From Platerodrilus igneus (taxonomy: Eukaryota; Arthropoda; Insecta; Coleoptera; Lycidae): a stretch of 64,000 nucleotides of DNA. Below are positions 44,378 to 54,048 of this stretch, one piece after another. A program made the position numbers and the translations under genes. The stretch covers positions 9,238,001 to 9,302,000 of the forward strand of contig JARFIW010000453.1 of NCBI GenBank assembly GCA_036346225.1. The letters run 5' to 3'. Within the stretch, counting starts at the first letter, position 1. Each line of letters begins with the position of its first letter. The notes below the pieces were generated by a model. It worked only from the letters and a program-made list of their open reading frames with translations. It was not told the origin of the DNA and ran no database searches.

Positions 44378-44753
44378 GACGTTTTTGGAATACTTACAGA
44401 GATATGACGATGTATGTGTTGGACGGACAAGAGAGATACGAGAACGAAACATTAACACAGTTAGGTTTGACAACAGGACACCGAATTATCCGAGACGGCC
44501 TGACTACAACAGAAATTTTCGACCGAATTGGGAACGACGAGGACAGGAATACAGGAGCAATAGTGCGACTAGGGGACCGACGCCAAGACCTAGTTACACG
44601 CGACAGAACAGTTTACCGGAGGTAAACAGGACTGTGACCAGCACGCCGAATAGAGACAAAGACACGGATATTAACACGAGGAGGACGTACGCACAGGTTG
44701 TAGAAGGACAACCAGGACCAAGCACGGAAAACAGGATGGGACAGGATTTTTAG
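44366..44753 (+). CDS. Gag C-terminal, Arg-rich nucleic-acid-binding part
   Basis: Continues Gag in the +1 frame: NGETFLEYLQRYDDVCVGR, then an Arg/Asn/Pro-rich tail (NRTPNYPRRPDYNRNFRPNWERRG) ending at TAG 44751-44753. No CCHC zinc knuckle is visible; the basic tail probably serves RNA binding instead. Just before the stop the run GATTTTTAG could allow a -1 slip into the protease frame, which is open on both sides of it. Confidence 0.65.
44745..44753 (+). promoter_or_regulatory. Candidate -1 frameshift site gag/pol
   Basis: The Gag C-terminal frame reads GAT TTT TAG. Slipping back one base on the T5 run changes TAG to TTA and enters the frame LERDRPLDFCVNVYEHPREF that leads without a stop into the protease. 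Gypsy elements commonly use -1 shifts here. Confidence 0.4.
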
Positions 44754-45796
44754 AACGCGACAGACCACTAGATTTCTGTGTAAATGTATATGAACATCCA
44801 CGTGAATTTTTTAAAATTGAGGAGGAAGTAGAGCCAGAAACTGTAGAAAAATTATGTTTGCCAATTATTAATTTAGAAATTTTTGAAAATAATGTAGAAG
44901 TATTACTTGATACAGGGGCAGAGGCGAGTTTAATATCGGAGGAATTCGTCAGCAAAATTAGGGATAAGGTTTGTGATAGAATTATGCCTATAAAGCGTAG
45001 CCATTTAGTAGCTCCAAATAAAAAGAAGTTTGCTGTAGTAAATAGTGTTGTGGTGCTTAGGATAGATATAGGAGGTTTAAGCTGTGAACAGGAGTTTGTA
45101 ATTGTACCTGGACTGAAGTTTCAGAGCATTTTAGGTGTTGACTGTATGATGAAGTTAGGGGTTTTGATAGATATGGAAAGGAAGGTAATAAGGATTAAGG
45201 ATAGGGTAGTGCCATGGAAGGGCAGTTATGAAGTCACAGAGGATGACACGGGGTTTAGTATTAATGTAGTAGAGGTAGAGGATGATGAAGGTAAACAGAT
45301 CAACACGATAAGATGTCCAGAGGATAGGAAAGTAGAGGTTCAAGCTTTAGTACAAGAAAATGCAGAATTAGTGGGGGTAGAAGCAACAGCAGCATATCGG
45401 GAGCAGGTGAAGGCAGAATTATTTTTGACGGGGTTAAGTGGCAAGTTTGTTTTTAATAAAGTAGATTTAAGGGATTCATTCTGGCGGATTCCATTACACA
45501 AAAATTCTAGAAGGTACAAAGGATTTTCCGTAGAGGGAAAAATCGATAATTGTAAAGTAGTATCGTTTGGTTTGTCGGCAGAAAGGGAAACAATAATAAA
45601 TGAGAAACAGACAAGTGTAGGGACTGAAGAAGAAGTAATATTTAAGAGTAAGGATAATAGGGATGATAAGTTTATTGTAGGTGAGATAACAGGGATGTTA
45701 AGTATAGATATAGAAGAGGGAGAGATAGGGATGAAGAGTATTAGGTTGGTGAGAAGAAAGACTTGGAGGGTCAAGAAGAGAGTTAGATTTAAATAA
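44750..45796 (+). CDS. Protease fused to a shrunken reverse transcriptase, deletion product
   Basis: Open frame of about 348 codons when read from the frameshift site. The aspartic protease has VEVLLDTGAEASLIS (catalytic DTG) and SILGVDCMMKLG (the ILG.D flap-end motif). Then come IRCPEDRKVEVQALVQENAELVG and a short YREQVKAEL, which in the sister element at 38150 starts the RT. It jumps directly to FVFNKVDLRDSFWRIPLHKN (RT motif A, catalytic Asp) and VVSFGLS, and then to a charged C-terminal tail ending VRRKTWRVKKRVRFK. The LPxDD/YxDD region, RNase H and integrase core are absent. The joins keep one open frame. The protein cannot reverse transcribe; protease may still work. Confidence 0.75.
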   Translation, partial: LERDRPLDFCVNVYEHPREFFKIEEEVEPETVEKLCLPIINLEIFENNVEVLLDTGAEASLISEEFVSKIRDKVCDRIMPIKRSHLVAPNKKKFAVVNSVVVLRIDIGGLSCEQEFVIVPGLKFQSILGVDCMMKLGVLIDMERKVIRIKDRVVPWKGSYEVTEDDTGFSINVVEVEDDEGKQINTIRCPEDRKVEVQALVQENAELVGVEATAAYREQVKAELFLTGLSGKFVFNKVDLRDSFWRIPLHKNSRRYKGFSVEGKIDNCKVVSFGLSAERETIINEKQTSVGTEEEVIFKSKDNRDDKFIVGEITGMLSIDIEEGEIGMKSIRLVRRKTWRVKKRVRFK

Positions 45797-46312
45797 GATA
45801 GGGATAGCATAGGTGTATATAAAAGAGTAGAAGTAAGTGGTTATAGAAAATAAAGCTAGATATAGGACAAATATGGGAGATAATTAGAAATAGATGTTTA
45901 GGATGAGAATAAAAGATTAAATGTAGGAAGAAAATAAGATAGGTTAAGTATAGATATTTCATATAAGATTAGTGGAGAGTTAGGAATAAAGTTAGAAATA
46001 GGATAGGTATATAGGATTAGGTAGGATGAAGTAAAGTATAGTGAAGATTAGTTAAAAGTTAGGAATAGGATAGGTATATAGGATGTATATAGGATTAGAT
46101 GGATGAGTAGGATGAAGTTAGGGATAATTTCAGTTTATAGAATTAGGTGAAAGTTAGGAATAGGATAGGGATATAGGATAGGTGTAAATATTTTTTTCGA
46201 TTGGAGACAAAGTAGGTAAGTTAGATAGATAAGGGTAGAGAGATAGGCAGTTTTTTGTAATTTTTTGTCTAAATGTTTTATATTTGAATTCAAATAAGTG
46301 GGATTATTTGTA
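45797..46312 (+). repeat. Purine-rich degenerate repeats before the 3' LTR
   Basis: Recurring words aggataggtatataggat(ta), taggaatagg and gatgaagt over about 450 bp, strongly A/G-biased on the + strand. It lies between the pol stop and the polypurine tract, probably a 3' non-coding region grown by slippage. Confidence 0.65.
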
Positions 46313-46325
46313 TTCAAATAGGGGG
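46313..46325 (+). promoter_or_regulatory. Polypurine tract
   Basis: aaataggggg directly before the 3' LTR start (aaaatactc at 46326). This is the plus-strand primer expected for LTR elements. Confidence 0.7.
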
Positions 46326-48495
46326 AAAATACTCATATTTAGACCAGGGTAGAAAATTAATGGATTACATCAAATAATTTTAATCACCGTGTATAAGGAA
46401 GTTTATTAGATAATACGCTTTATTAAAACCCGTGGAGAATAAAATTCATTCGTTTTATTAAAAATAAGAGATTAAAATTATTTACAAGACGCTTTATATA
46501 AAAATAAGCAGTTTTAAAATGCTCAACGTGTAATTTAATTATTCCAAAGTAAAGAATCAAATGGAAATTACGTGCAAGATTTATATTAATTGATTCAAGT
46601 TTGGGCAACGAGTATTAAACGAAATGTACTAATAATAATTGAATATTTAATTAGGATTCACTAAAAATTAAAGAGTATTAATTTTAATTGAAGTTAATTG
46701 AACCGTTAGTAACAGATAATATCTATAGAAACTTGTAAAACCCAAGATTATAATACCAGAAAATAAAGCTCTGAGAATTAATATTATGTTGAACACCTGC
46801 GTAGTTTAAATGTCAAATACGGCGAAAAGTTTGCGGATAACGAATAGTTTCAGAGAATCTTGGGAAAACGTCGCATAATAGTTACGAGAAATGCTAAAGG
46901 TGGGTATTTCACACTCCATGTGGACTAAAATAATCGATAATACAGAATATCACTTTGCATCAATAAGAACAGGTTAGATAGAGACAGATAATATGCGCAA
47001 AACCGAGACACATATAGTAAAAGGCGTGAGTAGCGCAACGTCATGGGGTTGCGATTGGTTAAAAGTAAAAGGCAAACTTGAGAGGTAAAAATAACAGTTC
47101 TGTATAAAATTTAATCGGTCATTTCCAGACGTTGCGTACCGTGTTGAAATTTCTGAAATTTAACTGGGGTGAGTACTAAATTCGTAAAATCGACGCGCGA
47201 GCGACAGACTGGGAACATAGAATGAGGAATTCTTTAGAATTACCCGTTTTGAGGACAAAAGCGACGTGCCGGCTTTTTGCTATATATACCGAGATGAATA
47301 TAAACAAGCCCTCTTAGACTTTTGACTATTCGATGCGTTAAAAGCTCTTACATCCGCGACTTGATTGAAGATGTTAAACAGTGCATTTTAGTTTGATAAA
47401 ATAATTTAAAATTTTGCTCGTATATTTTAGTGATTCAAAATAGTTGGTTATTTACGTGCTAACATGAATGTACTTCAGTGCACTTAGATACAAGGTAATA
47501 AAATTTAGTTTCACTGTACCAATTAGCAAAATTTACAACGACAAATGTATACACAAAAGTAGGCAGTTTTGGCGTATATTGGTGAAAGAAGTATAAAGTT
47601 ATTTGCTATTTTTCGGGGGTGTTAATAATTAAATGGTTCAAATACGTGTCTGGATCCACGAAACAAGGGTCAGATATACATAGATGAGTTCCGGAAAAGC
47701 CCAGAAACAACTTTAAATAAATGGTGATGGAGAAAATTTTAAAAGCGTTGATAATTAGAAGCCGTAAATATAATCCTGTTGGAATGGTGTGATTAACTAA
47801 AGGGACGATGTACATTAAAGCTACGAGGACAGTAACCTTCAGGTAAATTATACTATTTTGTTTGACATTTTGGTGTGTGTTGAATAACTTTATTATACTA
47901 TTTTGTTTGACATTTTTGTGTGTGTTGAATTACTTGATAATTGATTTACTTTAAATGGACATTAGTGAAATTGTACTAACCATAAAATTTTAATTTTAAG
48001 ATGAAATTTGCTTGTTGAAGTAGAAAGGGTATTTAGTTTTGATGTTCGGTAATATGATGAAAATTTGGGTATGTCTTTGAGCTCAATTAGACGAACCTGG
48101 TTAATTAACGTAAAGGGGTGGTAGATGCTCCCTTTATACTCAGACTCCGGTCTGTTTATATTGTTATATTAATTAGTAGGCATCCAACAAGGACTTTAAT
48201 TTTGGATGCACATTAAAATGATAATAAAATTAATCTTGAAATTCTTTTTAAAACTGAAATTTATGCTGAGTTTTAATTTTGAAATTTTAATGTATTATGA
48301 ATATTGATGTAAATAGAGTTAACGTTGATGTTTTTGGTAGGAATGTGTTGTTTTTTTTTAATGAGGAGGTTTATAACATTAGGTGAGCAGCCGAGGCGAA
48401 AAGAGGATCACAGCCGTTTATGACGCCCAATCTGTGGGACTAGAATTTTTTTGTTGAAAGGACCCAGTTCCCGCATTCAAAGGAGTATATCACAG

Positions 48496-48498
<3 letters not shown>
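46326..48498 (+). repeat. 3' LTR of the young Gypsy element
   Basis: Nearly identical to 41041-43218, ending tatcacagcaa immediately before (TA)n. Confidence 0.92.

Positions 48499-48540
<42 letters not shown>
48499..48540. repeat. (TA)21, right half of the split TA array
   Basis: Perfect TA repeat that continues the array at 41001-41040 on the far side of the Gypsy insertion. Confidence 0.9.
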
Positions 48541-48543
<3 letters not shown>

Positions 48544-48740
48544 TCCCTGAAATTCTTCAAAAGTGCTTTTCCTACTAGAATTTGCCTGAAATATTCAATT
48601 TTGATACTTTTACTCAGTTATAAGATTATATGCTGAATTTTTTAACTTTAGTTCATTTAGTCTTGGTTTATACGAACGGGGAAAAGGGGCATTAATGCTT
48701 CGGCTAAAAATTGCTTTTCAGTAGTCTTGTATAAAACGAC
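48541..48740. other. Intergenic DNA
   Basis: Nothing recognised. Confidence 0.4.
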
Positions 48741-48995
48741 TCAGTGTTAATTAAAAATTTTTAATTATCTATTAACCATAGAATATTAAATAATGTAAAT
48801 CAAATTGAGTTCTGTAAGCATTTTGTTTATTTTCAATCGCGTTTCGCATTCCGATGTTATTTTGATTAACAGATAAACTGGGAAAAAAGTTGATTAAACA
48901 GAATTAAATTGGATGCTCCCAATACAACGGAACTGAGCAGCATATAAATCACAACTCTAATTATAATTTGATTTTGCTTACATAGAATGGAGTTG
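48741..48995 (+). repeat. Unclassified dispersed repeat S, copy 1
   Basis: About 250 bp matching 57337-57580. Shared words include attaaaaatttttaatta, gaatattaaata, tttgatt(a)acagataaac, aaacagaattaaatt and agtttgattttgcttacata. No coding capacity or tRNA-like head. Confidence 0.7.
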
Positions 48996-50220
48996 CTATA
49001 TGAAAGGTAAGCAATCGAGTTTTTCAAATAAGTCGTTTTGGAATATTCTGTAAGGAAACTTCGAAATCAAGAATATTACCTATAATTCGCAAGAGCGAAT
49101 CAATTTCGTAAACGATACTCTAGAGGGTAATTTATTTTAGAAAATTTGTAATCAATACGGAGTTACTGTTGCTGAAAGAATCTGTAATAACGGAGAAGAG
49201 TTGTGACGATAGAAATCCGCACAAAAAGTTAATACAGATTTCTAAACTTTTTCTTAGGGTAGCAACGTTTCTGCGCTTGTATCTGTCTTAAACATAAGTT
49301 GATTTCTACTATGCTTCTAGAACATCTACAGAATAGAACAATCCTTTACATTTACACCGAATCATTAGATGAACAGTATTCCTAATTACTCAGGTTTTAA
49401 CGTAATCCTTGTAACAATTTTTTTGTGTAACAAAATTTCTATACACAGTAGTAAATTTGTATAAAGAAAAAAAATGAGAAAATCATTTATTTGGAAACGT
49501 AAATAAGTTCTCGAATTCATAATAAATCTTTGGTCTCATATGGAAAACATCAAGCAATACGTTATTTACTAGTTTAATTCAACGGCAAGGCTATACTCTA
49601 CATTTTGTCGCAATAATAAAATTGAAAATACTTAAGATGTTTTGAAACCTTGTGTAAAACGTTTTAAATAACATTCCTGTCGTTAAAGGTCAGAATAAAT
49701 AACATAAACACAGCGCGTGGGCGCCAAGCACTTGTTCTAATTAGAGTAAAACTCCAGGGAGATAAAAATTCCCAAAATTAAATTGTTTTCATACTTTGTT
49801 TTCCTAATCCGATCAATTCTGCGTTATTTTTCGAGCAAAGCGAATGGGGGCGGTTGATGGTAAAAATTAGTGATTGTCGTCAGGCAGCGCCTTAACTTAT
49901 ATTTTTTTTAGCGCAAAAACCCTTCGGTCAATACTATCACAGTTTAGAGTCAATCTGGATTCCTTTGAAGTCGATACCTACAAGTGAACAACAGAAAATG
50001 AACTGAAACCTGATTGCAATATATAAAAGATGTTACTTACAATAATGGTCTACTCGCAGAGGGGTTGCTACTGGTCATGCTGGATAATGCAGTGTTGTTC
50101 AGTATCGATCTGTCGGAATGCCGTTCGAATCACTAATTGTCTTATCCCGTAACAGTACTTTTCCATAAGTCTCTCATCTAAGGGAGAAGTTGAGCTCACT
50201 GTTGCAGGAATTGGTTACCC
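48996..50220. other. AT-rich intergenic DNA
   Basis: No gene, RNA or repeat recognised. Confidence 0.4.
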
Positions 50221-50535
50221 ATGTATTCGGTGTGTGCCAATAGCAAAAATTCTGATGATCTCATGCTCATGAAATCGTTTCATGTCCATAATATCAATAT
50301 AAAGTCGGTGACCTATGAATTAAAGATGAGTCCATTACTTTTCCTAAATCCTTTACCGGATTTAAATAATCATCCCTTCTTCACGTATGATCAAAATACT
50401 TGCCGTAAAAACCACATCATTTCAGTTCAGGAAATCCGTTTTTCTAAAGCCGCAACAACACATATATTTTGTGAAGGAAAAATCATGCGTATCCGCCATA
50501 TTTTATATTCGTTCGTAAAGATAACTAATGTGTAA
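50221..50535 (+). CDS. Open frame of 104 codons, unknown
   Basis: Starts MYSVCANSKNSDDLMLMKSF and ends SFVKITNV. No motif, signal peptide or membrane span is recognisable. It is longer than most chance frames in this AT-rich DNA, but no neighbour, splice signal or relative in the window supports it. It may be a chance frame or decayed transposon sequence. Confidence 0.15.
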   Translation: MYSVCANSKNSDDLMLMKSFHVHNINIKSVTYELKMSPLLFLNPLPDLNNHPFFTYDQNTCRKNHIISVQEIRFSKAATTHIFCEGKIMRIRHILYSFVKITNV

Positions 50536-51966
50536 CGAAATTTTATTCAAATATTTAAAAATAAAGAATCTGCGATATAATTTGATTGCTAAATATGGTT
50601 ATTATATGATTTGATTATTTGTTATGAACTAGACGAATCACCACGCAAGTAATTCTTTTTATAAACACACATCCGTTAAATCTGTTTCTATGTTGAAAAC
50701 GTTTGATTTATTGTGCCGTAAGTTGATCCAAGAATTTTAGTAGAAAAATTTAGAATTAACAACCACGAAAGTGTTTTCCATATCAACTCTTTTTGTTTAA
50801 TAATTAATAGACATAGTGGTGTCCAACTTTAGGTTAACTCGTTTCCTGTTTAACTAAGAAAATTTTAGCCCAGACCCATCTCTAACTCTTCCTTGAAGTG
50901 AAAGCCAGGTTAGCCGTCGGCAAAACATTTTTAGCCTTTCCATCTTCTAAACTTAAAAACTTTCTTTAAGCACGCATAAATTTTTTAAATTGTTTCATCC
51001 TTTATCATTTATTTTCTAAGATTTATTAAAATTCATTATCAAATAAGGCAATAGAATTTGTTGTAGAGGTTAAAGTGTAGCTTTATTTTCTGAACTTCGA
51101 ATGAAACGGTCAATGCAATACTTTGTCACATCTTTTTGGTTTCTTTTATAGATGGATATGTTTGAAACAAATTTGTGTTATCATATTTTAAAAATAACCT
51201 GCGAGTCTACTTTAAATGTTTGAATATAGATAACGTAGGATTTTGTGCAAAGGCAAAGTGATAATTACGAATCCAGCTCGTAATTGAAAGAAGAACATAT
51301 AAAATTAAACCTGGAATCATTTAATTTATAATTGGATACTTTTGCCAATTGATTCACCGAGACTTGTAACTTATTTGAAAAATTCCTTACGCAAATATAT
51401 CTCTACCGAACTTTTAATTACGGTTTACATGTTTGTCAATAATGCCGTACGTGCTAAGCTTTTGACGTTAAATTAGATATAAAGAAGAAACGGCACTCAA
51501 ATTCATGGCTAGAGACGCATATATCTCAAAACTATATTTAAGAATCTACTTTATCGACATTTCAGTCAGTAGAGCAAAAAGGCTCTCCTGCTCGAACACA
51601 TTAGTATATTGATCGTAACTAAAATTTTTAAAGCACAAAATTTACAGATAATATAGTGGAAAACGAAAATTTGTGCAGCAAAAAGTACATAAAAGAAAGT
51701 ACTAAAGGTTCAACTTACAATCAGAATAAGCTTATGTTGAACTTCGAGCGTCAGAGTACTCTCACTACTGTACTTACTGTTTTAAAAATGTACCTTCTTC
51801 GTCCATACGTGTAAATTGCGCTTTGTTGTCTAAATAATTTCCTACGGCAAATTTTGAATTAATTAAACCTTAAAATTACGATCTCTGCAATGACTGCTAT
51901 ACATGGAATTTAATTACATAGTCAATAAGGGTTTCTTTTTAGGTGCTAACAAAATACACTTATTTA
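50536..51966. other. AT-rich intergenic DNA
   Basis: No gene, RNA or repeat recognised. Confidence 0.4.
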
Positions 51967-52085
51967 TACAGGGTGGAGAAATTAAATATTGGGACAATTT
52001 AATTTTTCTCGTTTTTTTTTGGCTTCTTGGGTGGATTTTGCATAGAATTTTGCTGTTCATTGACGTCCCGTAACCTCTTTATCAC

Positions 52086-52126
<41 letters not shown>

Positions 52127-52165
52127 TTTATAAATGTGTGTATATATATATATATATACATACAT
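51967..52165 (+). repeat. Dispersed repeat R copy with TA tail
   Basis: Begins tacagggtggagaaatta and ends tgacgtcccgtaacctctttatcac, then (TA)n to about 52122 and a second TA/CA-rich run to 52165. It is related to 40806-41040 over the distal half. Confidence 0.65.
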
Positions 52166-52607
52166 ATAACGCAGATTTCAAAACAAACTTTTGTGTTTGT
52201 GAAGGAAACATTTGCAGATTAATAATTAGAATAATTGAAATTTTTGTATAGTAAATGAAGCCGATTTTGCATTGATAAGAGCGTTTGACCGATGAATTTG
52301 ATCGTCTCTAGGATGTCGTATAAGAGCTTTTCCATGTTTCCCATGAATTAGATAGATTACGCGGTCTGAGCAAGTCTGTCTGCTGCTCAAATCTAACACT
52401 TTGTAACGTAGTGCTGCAGGGCATCGCCAATTTCAACATGAAAGTATCTCCTCCACTCATGAACATCCTACTTTCATGGTGTTTTGAAAGACGCAGAAAA
52501 TGTCATCGTGTACGGCGGATGGGAGTGCCAAATGATCGTGTTATGATAGGTACTAATCTTTGTAGGTGTCTTCAAGTATCACGTTTGTTTTTGATAGCAG
52601 CACTACA

Positions 52608-52898
52608 TTTTATTTTCCAATACTCCATTCGAAGGCCAGAAAGCAATTTTTTCCTGGAAATTTTGAATTTTGCCTAACTCTATTTTGCCTAACTCTTGCT
52701 ATTCAAAGCGAGGTAAAGGTATTTAGCGTACGTGACAACATTCACACACGAAACTACATTTTACTTTTCATCCTAACGAGAGAGTATTTTTGTGAAAAAT
52801 GTTCGCCTAACATTTTTCAAGAAGATCATGTCGGGATTCGAACCCAAGACCTTGGGATTAGTAGTCACATGTATACCAACTAAAGCACGGAGCCGCCT
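52608..52898 (-). mobile_element. tRNA-derived SINE, copy 3
   Basis: Minus strand: starts GGCGGCTCCGTGCTTTAGTTGG and has a perfect B box GGGTTCGAATCCC (52832-52844 on +). The body then matches SINE copy 1 (gcgtacgtgacaac-like, cacacacg-like, tttttgtgaaaaatgttcgcctaa on +). It ends near ccttcgaatggagtattggaaaat. It is the longest copy and shows the full family structure. Confidence 0.75.
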
Positions 52899-53234
52899 CT
52901 TATATTAGCAACAGCATGTACATCTGGTCGATGGCGTTATTTTGATCTGGATATCAAACCTGCTACAGGAGATTGTATGTCATGACTGAAGACATGGTCA
53001 ATCAATTCTAATGTAATATCACCTTATAACAAACAACCGCCTCCCAAGTACATAAAGTTATAAAAACACTTACCCGGATATTTGTTTAGGCGTGGTCGTC
53101 TTCCTCAGTGTGGTGATCCTCATCGGTCCTTGTTATTGTTGTTGTTGTTGTTGCTTCTTCAGGTGTTCCTGCTGGTGCCACGCTGGACGATACGATAAGG
53201 ATAGGGTACAAAGGTGGGGACGAAAACGAAGCAC
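52899..53234. other. Intergenic DNA with (TTG)n
   Basis: A short TTG microsatellite lies at 53133-53155. No gene recognised. Confidence 0.45.
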
Positions 53235-53245
53235 TCACGTCAGCA
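53235..53245. repeat. Candidate target duplication, left, of the Penelope-like element
   Basis: tcacgtcagca, repeated exactly at 56635-56645 next to the other end of the element. Confidence 0.6.
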
Positions 53246-53401
53246 CTACACGGCAGGTGATGGGTTGATGTTTCTTTTGCGGATCGGTACGGTAATCCTT
53301 GAGCTATGCTGCGTTTTTCACATTAAACGTATTTCCCCTACAACCGAAGTTGACGCACTTCCGCTTGCTTTGATGGGAATCGAAATGATTTCCACATACA
53401 A

Positions 53402-53604
53402 ACTCCCTGTATGTTTGTTGTGGTTTGTTTAGCATTCTTCTTAATCTTCTTTGGGAATGAAACCACTCATAGTTTTTAAAATCTATTTTATTTACGTTTC
53501 GATCCATGACCTAGGATCGTTGTCAAAATAATGAAAACTTCAAGTTTGACGTTTATGACATAAATTGAAGGTTACTTTGATTTATTGATGTTTGAAATAT
53601 TTGG
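53402..53604 (-). repeat. 3' pseudo-LTR of the Penelope-like element
   Basis: Direct repeat of 56435-56634 from actccctgtatgt to tgaaatatttggt, nearly identical. It contains cGATCC-ATGACCTA-GGATCg beside aaacg, a hairpin that resembles helix II of the hammerheads found in this class, but the CTGATGA core is degraded (TTGACAA on the minus strand). Confidence 0.85.
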
Positions 53605-54048
53605 TTTGAGTACACTAAGCAAAAATTTTTAAAGTTTAAAAAAAATGATTGCCTTCAATTTGTGTTGCGACCTGGGATCGACTTTTCTATGGTAGCCAAT
53701 ACGCTTAACGTGAAATCAGCTGATTAATTTTTATTGGTGAATTATATATAAATTCAATAAATTGGGAAACATTTTTTAACATGTTTCTATTTATACAATT
53801 GAGGGATTTCTGATTTTATGTCTTATTTTACCGAGATTCAGTGAAGGGGATTAAGCAACCTGTGGCTACCAATATCCCCCAACATTTATAATTTGCCGAA
53901 ATAATGGTTTTCTAGTTAATATGCTTATTGTTATGTAATTAGTTATTGTATGTATAAATAGAAATCATGTATGTAGGCTGTATTTCATGTTAATATCGCA
54001 AGGAAAACCCAGTAAAAACTTGCAATGCTACCTAGATATTGTGGGCAT

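Larger units (their letters stand above)
41041..48498 (+). mobile_element. Young Gypsy-like LTR retrotransposon, internally deleted, in a TA array
   Basis: 7.46 kb with two LTRs of 2178 and 2173 bp. I count about 8 substitutions and 8-9 small length differences between them, so the insertion is recent. It has a PBS, a long gag, protease, a shrunken RT, a polypurine tract and a second LTR. It lies inside a (TA)n array, so its target duplication is some TATA word that cannot be delimited. Most RT, all RNase H and nearly all integrase are missing. Confidence 0.9.

Noticed and set aside
44374..44625. 83-codon frame inside the Gypsy gag
   Set aside because: It overlaps the Arg-rich Gag C-terminus in another frame; the Gag frame carries the family-like motif and continues to the frameshift site.
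45797..46320. Insect telomere-like (TTAGG)n repeats
   Set aside because: The purine-rich words are irregular (aggataggtatatagg) and do not form TTAGG tandem units. They lie between pol and the polypurine tract of a Gypsy element.
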